Below, in pieces: positions 1-7,849 of a stretch of DNA of 64,000 nucleotides. Origin of the DNA: CAVSEK01 sp963726975 (lineage in GTDB: Bacteria > Actinomycetota > Actinomycetes > Mycobacteriales > SCTD01); contig CAVSEK010000013.1 of assembly GCA_963726975.1 (NCBI GenBank), forward strand, positions 930,001 to 994,000, written 5' to 3'. Made by a program: the position numbers and the translations under genes. A model generated the notes under the pieces. That model saw only the letters and a program-made list of their open reading frames with translations, was not told the origin of the DNA and made no database searches. Position 1 is the first letter of the stretch; the number at the start of each line of letters is the position of its first letter.

Positions 1-587
1 CGGGCCCGCAGGTGCTGCTGTCCGCCAGCGCGATCGGCTACTACGGCGACACCGGCGACCGCGTCACCGACGAGACCGGGCCCGGCGGAGAGGGCTTCCT
101 CGCGGAGGTCTGCCGGCAGTGGGAGGCCGCGACCGCTCCCGCGGAGACCGCCGGCGCCCGGGTGGCGCACCTGCGCACCGGCATCGTGCTGTCCGGCCAG
201 GGCGGCGCGCTCAAGAAGCAGGTGCTCGCGGCCAAGGCGTTCGCCGGGGCGCCGCTGGGCAGCGGCCGGCAGTGGTCGAGCTGGATCAGCCTGGCCGACG
301 AGGTCGCCGCGGTGCAGCACCTGCTCGTCGCCGACGTGTCCGGCCCGGTCAACCTCGTCGGGCCGCACCCGGTGACCAACCGCGAGTTCACCCGCACGCT
401 CAACTCCGTCGTGCACCGCCCGACGATCCCCGTGCCCGTCCCCGCGCCCGTGCTGCGCCTGGTGCTCGGCGAGTTCGCCGACGAGGGGGTGCTCATCGGA
501 CAGCGCCTGGTGCCCGCCGTGCTGGAGCGCAGCGGCTTCGTCTTCGCCCACCCCGACCTCGAGGCGGCCCTGCGCGCCAGCCTGTGA
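1..587 (+). CDS. TIGR01777-family NAD(P)-dependent epimerase, C-terminal part
   Basis: The reading frame is already open at the first base, so the N-terminal nucleotide-binding half lies outside the window. What is seen: the SSAxGYYG-type segment (SASAIGYYG), which carries the catalytic Tyr of extended SDR epimerases, then LRTGIVLS and the WSSWISLADEV segment typical of TIGR01777/YfcH proteins, and a C-terminal DUF1731-like tail (VPAPVLRLVLGEFADE). The substrate is unknown for the family. The same gene sits just before lipB-lipA in mycobacteria (Rv2216 as I recall), which fits the genes to the right. It ends with TGA, 4 bp from the convergent kinase gene. Family call is secure; function is not. 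Confidence 0.85.
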   Translation, partial: GPQVLLSASAIGYYGDTGDRVTDETGPGGEGFLAEVCRQWEAATAPAETAGARVAHLRTGIVLSGQGGALKKQVLAAKAFAGAPLGSGRQWSSWISLADEVAAVQHLLVADVSGPVNLVGPHPVTNREFTRTLNSVVHRPTIPVPVPAPVLRLVLGEFADEGVLIGQRLVPAVLERSGFVFAHPDLEAALRASL

Positions 588-591
588 GCGG

Positions 592-2010
592 TCACGTCGG
601 GGTGAGCTCCGCGATCCGCCACTGCTCCGCACCGGGCACGAGCACGACCTCGTAGGACGACGGGCCGCGGCCGGGCCGCCGCTCGACGAGCGCGCCGCCC
701 GGGCCGAGCACCGTCGCGGGCGCCAGCCGGTCGGTGACGAGCAGCTCGACCCGCTCCGCCGTCGCCGCTCCCGGCCGGACCTCGAGCACGTCGTGCCGCA
801 CCCCGGTGGCCGTGCGCCCGGCCGCCCCGAGCGCGCGCAGCACCGCTGCGTCGGCCTCGCGCGGCGCCGCGCCGGGGGCGTAGACGGCGTCGAGCAGGGT
901 CGGGTCGGCCCGCGCGAACGCCTCCTCCCGCCGGGTGTCGAGCTCGGCGAGCACCGCCGCCCAGTCGACCGGCCGGTCCCGCACCGGTGGGGGGGCGGCG
1001 ACCGGCGGCGGCACCGCGAGCGGCAGGCGCCCCGCCACGGGGGCCGGGGGGTGCAGCGCCCAGACCAGGCCCGCGACGAGCAGCAGGCCGGCGACGAGGC
1101 CCGCCGCGACGACCGGCCAGCGCGGCCGGCGCGGCGCTCCGGGGTCGGGGACCGCGTCGAGCTGCGCCACGCCGGTCGTCTCGCGCAGCACCGGGGCGTC
1201 GCGCGGCGGCGTCCGCCCGTCGTGCAACCGGACCGGCTCCGGGGCGTGCGCGGCCAGCAGCGCGCTGGCGAGCGCCGCCGCCGTCGGCCGCGCCGCCGGG
1301 TCGCCGCACAGCGCGGCCTCCACGACCGCCACGAGCGCCCGGGGCACGTGCGGGGCGAGCAGCCCCAGCGGGGCCCGCTCGCCCCGCGCGGCCGCGCCCA
1401 GCACGTCGTCGACGCTCGCGCCCTCGTGCGGCGGTGACCCGCAGAGCAGGTGCGCGCACAGCGCCCCCAGTGCCCAGACGTCCGACGCCGGACCGGGGAC
1501 GGCGCCGCGGGCCACGACCGGGTCGACGTACTCGGCCGTCGCCACGACCGGCCGCCGGTCACCCTCCCGCCGGGCCGCACCGAGGTCGGACAGCAGCGGC
1601 ATCCCGTCGTCGGCGAACAGCACGTTGCGCGGGGACAGGTCGCCGTGCACCAGGCCCAGCGCGTGGGCCTCGGCGAGCGCCTCGGCCAGGGGCACGGCGA
1701 CGGTGACGACCTCACCCGGGTCGAGCACGCCGCGACGCGTCAGCAGAGCCGCCAGGGAGCCGCCACCGGCGTGGTCGAGCACGAGGACGCCGTCGACGGC
1801 CGCCCGCAGCCGCACGACGTGCGGCGTGCTCAGCGCCGACAGCGCCTCGGCCTCCCGCTGCAGCGCGGCCGGGTCGGCCCCGGTCCGCAGCCGCTTCAGC
1901 GCGACGGTCTCGCCGCTCGCCAGCTCGCGCGCCCGCCACACCTCCCCCGTCGCCCCGAAGCCGAGCATCTGCTCGACCTCGTAGCCCGCCACCACCGGTC
2001 TCCCGTCCAC
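592..2010 (-). CDS. Membrane-anchored serine/threonine protein kinase
   Basis: 472 aa. The N-terminal kinase domain (residues about 8-260) shows the glycine-rich loop GFGATGEVW (17-25), Lys39 in VALKRL, the catalytic loop HGDLSPRN (122-129) and DLG (142-144). The usual HRDxK reads HGDLS and DFG reads DLG, so Asp124, Asn129 and Asp142 are kept but the Arg and Lys are not; activity is likely but may be atypical. The activation segment continues to DVWALG. A Pro-rich linker precedes one membrane segment near residues 300-320 (AAGLVAGLLLVAGLVWAL), and about 150 residues would lie outside the cell, as in actinobacterial PknB-like receptors but without PASTA repeats. The GTG start follows a GAGGTGG ribosome site. 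Target unknown. Confidence 0.85.
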   Translation of the reverse strand: MDGRPVVAGYEVEQMLGFGATGEVWRARELASGETVALKRLRTGADPAALQREAEALSALSTPHVVRLRAAVDGVLVLDHAGGGSLAALLTRRGVLDPGEVVTVAVPLAEALAEAHALGLVHGDLSPRNVLFADDGMPLLSDLGAARREGDRRPVVATAEYVDPVVARGAVPGPASDVWALGALCAHLLCGSPPHEGASVDDVLGAAARGERAPLGLLAPHVPRALVAVVEAALCGDPAARPTAAALASALLAAHAPEPVRLHDGRTPPRDAPVLRETTGVAQLDAVPDPGAPRRPRWPVVAAGLVAGLLLVAGLVWALHPPAPVAGRLPLAVPPPVAAPPPVRDRPVDWAAVLAELDTRREEAFARADPTLLDAVYAPGAAPREADAAVLRALGAAGRTATGVRHDVLEVRPGAATAERVELLVTDRLAPATVLGPGGALVERRPGRGPSSYEVVLVPGAEQWRIAELTPT

Positions 2011-2068
2011 GGCGCCACCTCAGCACGGTCGGACGACGACGTGCCTCCGTCGTCCACAGGCCGGGCCG

Positions 2069-2080
2069 TAGCGTGGCGCC
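2069..2080 (+). promoter_or_regulatory. Leaderless -10 box for the FAD oxidoreductase
   Basis: TAGCGT followed by 6 nt and then the GTG start at 2081. No ribosome-binding site is present. Spacing places the transcript start at or next to the start codon. No clear -35. Confidence 0.6.
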
Positions 2081-3283
2081 GTGAGCGACGTCGTCGTGGT
2101 GGGGGCCGGTCTGGCCGGTCTGGCCTGCGCCCGGGTCCTCGCCGGGGCCGGTGTCGACGTGCAGGTGCGCGAGGCCGGTGACCGGCCCGGCGGGCGGGTC
2201 CGCACCGAGCACGTCGACGGCATGCTGCTCGACGTCGGCTTCCAGGTGCACAACACCGGCTACCCCGAGGCGCAGCGGGTGCTCGACCACCCCGCGCTCG
2301 ACCTGCGTCCCTTCTCCGCGGGGGCGCTGGTCCGCCTCGGCGACCGGCTGCACCGGGTCGGCGACCCGCGCCGGTTGCCGACCTGGGCGCCGTCCACGAC
2401 GCTGGCGCCCATCGGGTCGCTCAAGGACAAGGCCGTCGTCGCGGCTCTCGCGGCGCGGGCCGGGCTGCTGCCCGTCGACCGGCTGCTGGGGGCGCCCGAA
2501 CGGACGACGTACGACGCCCTGCGCTCCTGGGGCGCGTCGGACACCGTGGTCGACCGCTTCTTCCGCCCCTTCCTGTCCGGGGTCTTCCTGGAGGACCGGC
2601 TGGAGACCTCCAGCCGGTTCTTCGACCTCGTGTGGCGCTCCTTCGTGCGCGGCACGCAGTGCGTGCCCGCCGCCGGCATGGGCGCGATCCCGCAACAGCT
2701 CGCCGACCGGCTCCCGCCCGGCACCCTGCGCCTGGGCGCGCGCGTCGCCGCCGTGGCGCCCGGGCGGGTCGACGGCGAGCGGGTCCGCGCCGTCGTGGTC
2801 GCCGCCGACCCGGCCACCGCCGCGGGCCTGCTCGACCTGCCCGCACCGCGGCTCAACAGCGTCACGACGCACTACCACGTGGCGCCCGAGCCGCCGGTGC
2901 GCGCACCCGCGATCGTGCTCGACGGCGAGGCCGCCGGCCCGGTGGCCAACACGGTCGTGCTCACGAACGCCGCGCCCTCGTACGCCCCCGGCCGGCACCT
3001 GGTCTCCAGCTCGGTCGTCCGCGGCGACGCCGCCGAGCCGGCGGTGCGTGAGCACCTGGCGCGGGTCTACGGCGTCGACACCGCGGCCTGGGAACACGTC
3101 CGGGCCTACGACGTGCAGGGCGCGCTGCCGAGCCAGGCGCCGCCGCTGGACCTGCAGCGCGACGTGCGCCTGGCCGACGGGCTCTACGTGGCCGGCGACT
3201 GGCGCGACTCGGCCTCCATCCAGGGGGCGCTCGTCAGCGGGCGCCGGGCCGCCCGGGCGGTGCTGGCCGACCTGCGGGCGTAG
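2081..3283 (+). CDS. FAD-dependent amine oxidase/phytoene desaturase-like oxidoreductase
   Basis: 400 aa. The extreme N terminus has the dinucleotide-binding motif VVVGAGLAGLACARVL, then EAGDRPGGRVRTE, the conserved GGR segment of the amine oxidase/phytoene dehydrogenase superfamily. The C terminus carries the second FAD-contacting segment (LYVAGDWRDSASIQGALVSGRRAA). The substrate cannot be told from sequence; relatives desaturate carotenoids or oxidise amines. There are no carotenoid genes nearby. The GTG start lies 6 nt after a TAGCGT box, so it is probably translated from a leaderless transcript. Its TAG stop is also the beginning of the -10 box for lipB. Confidence 0.8.
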   Translation: MSDVVVVGAGLAGLACARVLAGAGVDVQVREAGDRPGGRVRTEHVDGMLLDVGFQVHNTGYPEAQRVLDHPALDLRPFSAGALVRLGDRLHRVGDPRRLPTWAPSTTLAPIGSLKDKAVVAALAARAGLLPVDRLLGAPERTTYDALRSWGASDTVVDRFFRPFLSGVFLEDRLETSSRFFDLVWRSFVRGTQCVPAAGMGAIPQQLADRLPPGTLRLGARVAAVAPGRVDGERVRAVVVAADPATAAGLLDLPAPRLNSVTTHYHVAPEPPVRAPAIVLDGEAAGPVANTVVLTNAAPSYAPGRHLVSSSVVRGDAAEPAVREHLARVYGVDTAAWEHVRAYDVQGALPSQAPPLDLQRDVRLADGLYVAGDWRDSASIQGALVSGRRAARAVLADLRA

Positions 3284-3293
3284 CGTCGCCGGC
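3281..3293 (+). promoter_or_regulatory. Leaderless -10 box for lipB fused to the upstream stop codon
   Basis: TAGCGT at 3281-3286, 7 nt, then GTG at 3294. The TAG is the stop codon of the FAD oxidoreductase gene, so the two signals share bases. Confidence 0.55.
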
Positions 3294-3911
3294 GTGGAGA
3301 TGCGGCGGCTGGGGCTCGTGCCGTACGACGAGGCCTGGGCGCTGCAGCGCCGCGTGCACGCCGAGGTGGTCGCCGGCGGCGACGACGTCTGCCTGCTGCT
3401 GGAGCACCCGCCGGTCTACACCGCGGGCAAGCGCACCGAGCCCCACGAGCGGCCGCGGGACGGCACGCCGGTCGTCGACGTCGACCGCGGGGGCAAGATC
3501 ACCTGGCACGGCCCGGGGCAGGTGACCGGCTACCCGGTGGTGCGCCTGGCCGACCCGGTCGACGTGGTGGCCTACGTGCGGCGGCTCGAGCAGGTGCTCA
3601 TCGACGTCTGCGCCGAGCTCGGGCTGACCACCGGCCGCGTCGAGGGCCGCTCGGGCGTCTGGACCCCCGACGGAGCGCGCAAGGTCGCCGCGATCGGGAT
3701 CCGGGTCGCGCAGGGCGTGACCATGCACGGCTTCGCGCTCAACGCGGACCCGGACCTGTCGGCGTACGGCGCGATCGTGCCGTGCGGCATCTCCGACGCG
3801 ACCGTGACGAGCCTGTCGGCCGAGCTCGGGCGCGACGTGGGCGTCGACGAGGCGCTGCCGCTGCTCGAGCGGCACCTGCCGGCGCTCAGCGCGCGGACAG
3901 CTGCGGCATGA
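3294..3911 (+). CDS. lipB: Octanoyl-[acyl carrier protein]:protein N-octanoyltransferase LipB
   Basis: 205 aa, usual length. LipB moves the octanoyl chain from acyl carrier protein to lipoyl domains (2-oxoacid dehydrogenase E2 subunits, GcvH) through an acyl-thioester enzyme intermediate. Family signatures seen: RGGKITWHGPGQVTGYPVV (66-84), GVWTPDGARKVAAIGI with Lys130, and VPCGI with Cys164, the Lys/Cys pair of the active site. The GTG at 3294 is preferred because it lies 7 nt after TAGCGT; an ATG six bases later (3300) is an alternative. The 3' end overlaps the convergent LLM oxidoreductase gene by 26 bp. The partner gene lipA lies 2.6 kb downstream. Confidence 0.95.
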   Translation: MEMRRLGLVPYDEAWALQRRVHAEVVAGGDDVCLLLEHPPVYTAGKRTEPHERPRDGTPVVDVDRGGKITWHGPGQVTGYPVVRLADPVDVVAYVRRLEQVLIDVCAELGLTTGRVEGRSGVWTPDGARKVAAIGIRVAQGVTMHGFALNADPDLSAYGAIVPCGISDATVTSLSAELGRDVGVDEALPLLERHLPALSARTAAA

Positions 3912-4794
3912 CCTGCTCGGCCACCAGCTCCAGGTGGTCCAGGTCGGCCAGGTCGAGCACCTGCAGGTAGAGCCGGGTCGCTCCCGCCTCGCCGTAGCGC
4001 CCGGCCTTGTCGACGACCTCGTCGGGCGTGCCGGCCAGGCCGTTCTCGCGCAGCTCGTCGACCTCGCGGCCGATCGCGGCGGCCCGGCGCGCCAGCTCGT
4101 CCTCGTCGCGCCCGACGCACAGCACCTGCGCCGCCGACAGCACGAGGTGCTCGCCGCCGGCGTCGCGCACCCGGCCGAACTGCTCGGCGGTCCGTCCCAC
4201 CGGCGCGAACGGCATGTTGAACTCCTGCGCGTACGTCGCGGCCAGCCGCGGTGTCCGCCGAGCACCCCCGCCCCCGACGATCACCGGCAGCGGCGACTGC
4301 ACCGGTCTGGGCAGCGCCGGGCTGTCGCGCAGCACGTGGTGACGCCCCTCGAAGGTGAACGGCCCGTCGGCCGCCCACAGCCCGGTGACGACCTGCAGCT
4401 GCTCCTCGAAGCGGTCGAAGCGCTCCGCGAGCGGGGGGAACGGGATCCCGTACGCGGTGTGCTCGGCCTCGTACCACCCGGTCCCGAGCCCGAGCTCGAC
4501 CCGCCCGCCGGACATCGCGTCCACCTGCGCCACGGCGATCGCCAGCGGACCGGGCAGCCGGAAGGTCGCGGCGGTGACGAGCGTGCCGAGCCGGATCGTC
4601 GTGGTGTCGCGGGCCAGGCCGGCGAGCGTCACCCAGGCGTCCGTCGGGCCGGGCAGCCCGTCTCCGCCCATCGGCAGGTAGTGGTCGGAGCGGAAGAACG
4701 CGCCGTAGCCGGCGTCCTCCGCGCAGCGGGCGACCCGCAGCAGGTCGTCGTACGTCGCGCCCTGCTGGGGCTCGGTGAACACGCGCAGCTCCAC
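3886..4794 (-). CDS. LLM-class (luciferase-like) F420-dependent oxidoreductase
   Basis: 302 aa luciferase-like TIM barrel. The opening MELRVFTEPQQGATYDDLLRVARCAEDAGYG and the segments RSDHYLPM, IRLGTLVTAATFRLPGPLAI and GRVELGLGTGWYEAEHTAYGIPFP match the TIGR03560 subgroup, which is usually F420-linked in actinobacteria. It probably uses reduced F420 in the cytoplasm; the substrate is unknown. The window also carries npdG (42928), an F420:NADP reductase, so F420 use is consistent. The GTG start lies 6 nt after TAGGGT, whose TAG is the stop of the upstream DUF1877 gene. The 3' end overlaps lipB tail-to-tail by 26 bp. Confidence 0.85.
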   Translation of the reverse strand: MELRVFTEPQQGATYDDLLRVARCAEDAGYGAFFRSDHYLPMGGDGLPGPTDAWVTLAGLARDTTTIRLGTLVTAATFRLPGPLAIAVAQVDAMSGGRVELGLGTGWYEAEHTAYGIPFPPLAERFDRFEEQLQVVTGLWAADGPFTFEGRHHVLRDSPALPRPVQSPLPVIVGGGGARRTPRLAATYAQEFNMPFAPVGRTAEQFGRVRDAGGEHLVLSAAQVLCVGRDEDELARRAAAIGREVDELRENGLAGTPDEVVDKAGRYGEAGATRLYLQVLDLADLDHLELVAEQVMPQLSAR

Positions 4795-4806
4795 GGGCGG
4801 ACCCTA
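4795..4806 (-). promoter_or_regulatory. Leaderless -10 box for the LLM oxidoreductase fused to a stop codon
   Basis: Read leftward: TAGGGT (4806-4801), 6 nt, then GTG (4794). The TAG is the stop of the DUF1877 gene. Confidence 0.55.
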
Positions 4807-5289
4807 GGCCAGCTGCACGAGCACCCCGTCGCCGGCCGCCGCCGCCTGCGCGTAGAAGCCCCGCAGCACCTCGTACGCCGGCAGCACGAAGCTCGTCAGC
4901 ACGTCCGGCTGGTCCCACACGTCGGGGTAGACCTCGGCCTGCCGGAAGGCGCGGTGGGTGAACCGGCCGCGCAGCTCGGTGGTGCCGAGGTCGGTCAGCA
5001 GCACCGCCGCGTCGGCGACCCGCGGCGGCAGCAGCACCCGCACCGGTTCGTAGGTGCTGGGGTCGCCGACCGGCGTCCCGCCGAGCACGACGTCGAAGGC
5101 CGGTCCGCTGCCGCCCCACGGCGAGCCGTTCAGCAGCATGTGCACGGCGTGCCAGGCGCGGCCGACGTCGACGAGCTCCGCCGGGTCGCTGTCGGCCAGC
5201 AGCAGCGCGGCGACATCAGGGTCTGCCTCGACGCGGTCCAGCTCGTCCGCACTCGCGCGGCGCCACCTCATCACCATGTCCCGGACCAC
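4804..5289 (-). CDS. DUF1877 (YfbM-like) protein
   Basis: 161 aa. The segment VDVGRAWHAVHMLLNG corresponds to the conserved region of E. coli YfbM (RLDIDKRWDFLHFGLTG), and the region around residues 105-125 (RFTHRAFRQAEVYPDVW) corresponds to its central part. The family is cytosolic and has no established function. The GTG start lies 6 nt after TACCGT, giving a leaderless promoter divergent from pheA. The TAG stop doubles as the -10 box of the LLM oxidoreductase gene. Family call is by eye from those two motifs. Confidence 0.7.
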   Translation of the reverse strand: MVRDMVMRWRRASADELDRVEADPDVAALLLADSDPAELVDVGRAWHAVHMLLNGSPWGGSGPAFDVVLGGTPVGDPSTYEPVRVLLPPRVADAAVLLTDLGTTELRGRFTHRAFRQAEVYPDVWDQPDVLTSFVLPAYEVLRGFYAQAAAAGDGVLVQLA

Positions 5290-5301
5290 GCGGCGACGGT
5301 A
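5290..5301 (-). promoter_or_regulatory. Leaderless -10 box for the DUF1877 gene
   Basis: Read leftward: TACCGT (5301-5296), 6 nt, then GTG at 5289. It is divergent from the pheA promoter with only 17 bp between the two boxes. Confidence 0.55.
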
Positions 5302-5318
5302 GTCGCGGGCCGGTGCGC

Positions 5319-5330
5319 GAGACTGGCCTG
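5319..5330 (+). promoter_or_regulatory. Probable leaderless -10 box for pheA
   Basis: GAGACT, 6 nt, then GTG at 5331. It departs from TANNNT only at the first base. The position supports the GTG at 5331 over upstream in-frame starts. Confidence 0.4.
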
Positions 5331-6542
5331 GTGAGCACCGGTCCGGACCTGCCCGACCTGCGCGCCGAGCTCGACCGCGTCGACTCCGGCCTCGTCGACC
5401 TCATCGCCCGCCGGCTCGAGGTCGTCGCGCAGGTGGGGGCGGCCAAGGCCCGCAGCGACACCCCGGTGCGCGACGCCGACCGCGAGCGGGCGGTGCTCGA
5501 CGGGGTCGCCGCCGTCGCGCAGCAGCGCGGCGTCTCCCCCGAGCTGGTCCGACGGATCTTCCGCGAGATCATCGGGCACGCGGTGGACCGCCAGGTCGCC
5601 GAGCTCACCGGCACCCAGGACCGACCGCTGGTCGTCGCCTACCAGGGCACCGACCAGGCGTACAGCCACCTGGCGGCGCAGAAGCACCTGGCCGGCCGCG
5701 GGCAGCAGGGCCGCTTCGAGGGGCACGTCTCGTTCGCCGACGCCCTCGCCGCGCTCGTGAGCGGCGCGGCCGACCTCGCCCTGCTCCCCATCGAGAACAC
5801 CACCGCCGGGAGCATCAACCAGGTCTACGACCTGCTGCAGGCCAGCGACGTGCACGTCGTCGGCGAGGAGACCTGGCGGGTCGACCACTGCCTCGCCGCG
5901 GTGCGGGACGTCCCGCTGTCGTCGCTGACCCGCGTGCTGAGCCACCCGCAGGGCCTCGAGCAGTGCGCCGGCTTCCTGCGCACGCTGCCCGGCGCGGTCC
6001 CCGTGACCGTGTTCGACACCGCCGAGGCGATGCGGGTCGTCGCCGCCGAGGGCGACCCGACCTGGGCGGGCATCGGCTCGCCGGAGGCGGCCGAGGTGCA
6101 CGGGCTCGTCGTGCTGCGCCGTGGCCTGGCCGACCGCGAGGAGAACTGGACGCGCTTCCTGCTGCTGTCCCGCTCGCCGGTGCCGGTGCCGCCGAGGGTG
6201 CCGAGCAAGACCAGCCTGGTGCTCGTCACCCGGCACGAGGAGGGCGCGCTGCTGCGCTGCCTGGAGGTCCTCGCGCGCTCCGGACACTCGCTGACCAAGC
6301 TGGAGTCGCGCCCTCGCCCCGGCAGCCCGTTCGAGTACCTGTTCTTCCTCGACTTCGAGGGCAACGTCGCCGACGAGCCGACGCAGCAGGTGCTGGCGCA
6401 GCTGCAGGAGCACGCGCTCGCCGTGAAGCTGCTCGGCAGCTACCCCGCGAAGGTGGTGCGCGGCGCCGGCGACGAGTCCGTCGAGGCCGTCCTCGGCCGG
6501 GCGGAAGGCCCGCAGGTCGGTGAGCGTTGGGGCACGGTGTGA
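5331..6542 (+). CDS. pheA: Bifunctional chorismate mutase/prephenate dehydratase
   Basis: 403 aa; makes phenylpyruvate for phenylalanine synthesis. Three modules: an AroQ-type chorismate mutase helix bundle (about 5-90; LRAELDRVDSGLVDLIARRL, with the Arg/Lys set continuing to RRIFREIIGHAV), the prephenate dehydratase domain (about 105-285; VAYQGTDQAYSH, LLPIENTTAGSINQ, VLSHPQGLEQC, TRFLLLSR), and a C-terminal ACT domain (about 295-375; LVLVTRHEEGALLRCLEVL, then KLESRP, the phenylalanine-binding ESRP motif), so feedback inhibition by Phe is expected. Many actinobacteria have an unfused dehydratase; a fused mutase is less usual for them. The stop overlaps the lipA start by 4 bp, which suggests one transcript. 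Confidence 0.93.
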   Translation: MSTGPDLPDLRAELDRVDSGLVDLIARRLEVVAQVGAAKARSDTPVRDADRERAVLDGVAAVAQQRGVSPELVRRIFREIIGHAVDRQVAELTGTQDRPLVVAYQGTDQAYSHLAAQKHLAGRGQQGRFEGHVSFADALAALVSGAADLALLPIENTTAGSINQVYDLLQASDVHVVGEETWRVDHCLAAVRDVPLSSLTRVLSHPQGLEQCAGFLRTLPGAVPVTVFDTAEAMRVVAAEGDPTWAGIGSPEAAEVHGLVVLRRGLADREENWTRFLLLSRSPVPVPPRVPSKTSLVLVTRHEEGALLRCLEVLARSGHSLTKLESRPRPGSPFEYLFFLDFEGNVADEPTQQVLAQLQEHALAVKLLGSYPAKVVRGAGDESVEAVLGRAEGPQVGERWGTV

Positions 6543-7468
6543 CGACGATCCAGCCCGAGGGCCGACGCCTGCTCCGCCTCGAGGTGCGCAACGCGCAGAC
6601 GCCGATCGAGAAGAAGCCGTCCTGGATCAAGACCCGTGCGGTCATGGGGCCCGAGTACACCGAGCTCAAGGGCCTCGTGAAGCGGGAGGGGCTGCACACG
6701 GTCTGCGAGGAGGCCGGCTGTCCCAACATCTACGAGTGCTGGGAGGACCGCGAGGCGACCTTCCTCATCGGCGGCGACCAGTGCACCCGGCGGTGCGACT
6801 TCTGCAACATCGACACCGGCAAGCCGGCCGACTACGACACCGACGAGCCGCGCCGCGTCGCGGAGTCGGTGGCGACCATGGGCCTGCGCTACGCGACGAT
6901 CACCGGCGTCGCCCGTGACGACCTGCCCGACGGCGGGGCCTGGCTGTACGCCGAGACGGTGCGCCTGGTGCACGAGGCGGTCCCCGGCATCGGCGTCGAG
7001 CTGCTCATCCCGGACTTCGACGCCGACCCGGCGCAGCTCGCCGAGGTCTTCGACAGCCGTCCCGAGGTGCTCGCGCACAACGTCGAGACGGTGCCGCGCA
7101 TCTTCCGCCGCATCCGGCCCGGCTTCCGCTACGAGCGCAGCCTCGACGTGCTGCGGCAGGCCCGGGCCGCCGGCATGGTCACGAAGAGCAACCTCATCCT
7201 GGGCATGGGCGAGGAGCGCGCCGAGATCAGCGAGGCGCTGCAGGACCTGCACGACGCCGGCTGCGAGCTCATCACCATCACGCAGTACCTCCGGCCCTCC
7301 CCCCGTCACCACCCGGTCGACCGCTGGGTGAAGCCCGAGGAGTTCGTCGCGCTGCGCGAGGAGGCCGAGGAGATCGGCTTCGCCGGCGTGATGAGCGGCC
7401 CCCTCGTGCGCTCCTCCTACCGCGCCGGCCGCCTCTACGAGCAGGCCCTGGCCCGCCGCGCAGGCTGA
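6539..7468 (+). CDS. lipA: Lipoyl synthase LipA (radical SAM)
   Basis: 309 aa; inserts two sulfurs into the octanoyl chain placed by LipB. The auxiliary-cluster cysteines CEEAGCPNIYEC (56, 61, 67), the radical-SAM CTRRCDFC (82, 86, 89) and the C-terminal RSSYRAG segment, which supplies the Ser ligand of the auxiliary cluster, are all present. The start is taken as GTG at 6539, overlapping the pheA TGA (GTGTGA); a TTG at 6527 is also in frame. In other actinobacteria lipB and lipA are neighbours; here pheA and two leftward genes lie between, and LipA is coupled to PheA. Confidence 0.96.
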   Translation: MTTIQPEGRRLLRLEVRNAQTPIEKKPSWIKTRAVMGPEYTELKGLVKREGLHTVCEEAGCPNIYECWEDREATFLIGGDQCTRRCDFCNIDTGKPADYDTDEPRRVAESVATMGLRYATITGVARDDLPDGGAWLYAETVRLVHEAVPGIGVELLIPDFDADPAQLAEVFDSRPEVLAHNVETVPRIFRRIRPGFRYERSLDVLRQARAAGMVTKSNLILGMGEERAEISEALQDLHDAGCELITITQYLRPSPRHHPVDRWVKPEEFVALREEAEEIGFAGVMSGPLVRSSYRAGRLYEQALARRAG

Positions 7469-7549
7469 CCGGCACGTTCATCCTCAGGTCACACGCACGT
7501 CACACCGCCCGAGGAGGGTGAGGGGCACCCCCACCTCCCGGAGGCTCCC

Positions 7550-7840
7550 GTGACGCTGACCGTCCCGCTCGCCGCACCCCGGGGGGCCCTGCCCCGTCCC
7601 CTGCCCCGCCCCCTGACCCGCTCCCTGTCCCGTTCCACGACGGCACCCGCCGTCCCCCGGCTCCTGCAGGCCGCCCTGCTCGCCGTGCTGCCCGCCGGCG
7701 GCCAGCGCACCGCCCGGCGCAACGCCTGGGCCGGCCGCAGCGAGGGCTCGGCGCGCAGCCGCGCCCGGCGGGAGGCCGAGCTGGCCCTGGCCCGGGCCAC
7801 CGCCCGCGCGGCGCGCTCCCCCGGGGCCGCCGTGCTCTAG
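7550..7840 (+). CDS. Small Arg/Ala-rich hypothetical protein
   Basis: 96 aa, not recognised. The GTG start has a good ribosome site (CCGGAGG, about 8 nt upstream), which favours a real gene. The protein is strongly basic with a Pro/Arg N terminus (repeated LPRPL/RSLSRS) and an Ala-rich helix at the C terminus (SRARREAELALARATARAA). It could be a small nucleic-acid-binding or peripheral protein, but nothing shows this. Its TAG stop is the start of the -10 box of the next gene. The product could be spurious, because Arg/Ala/Pro-rich shadow frames are common in this GC-rich DNA. Confidence 0.45.
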   Translation: MTLTVPLAAPRGALPRPLPRPLTRSLSRSTTAPAVPRLLQAALLAVLPAGGQRTARRNAWAGRSEGSARSRARREAELALARATARAARSPGAAVL

Positions 7841-7849
7841 CGTGCTGGC
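7838..7849 (+). promoter_or_regulatory. Leaderless -10 box for the PlsC-like gene
   Basis: TAGCGT, 6 nt, GTG at 7850. The TAG is the stop of the preceding 96-aa ORF. Confidence 0.55.

Noticed and set aside
41..1459. Long open frames antisense to real genes all along the window (for example 41-1459 minus, 12772-15843 plus, 27915-31880 plus)
   Set aside because: Arg/Ala/Gly/Pro-rich products without motifs, opposite to genes with clear motifs; typical shadows of high third-position GC.
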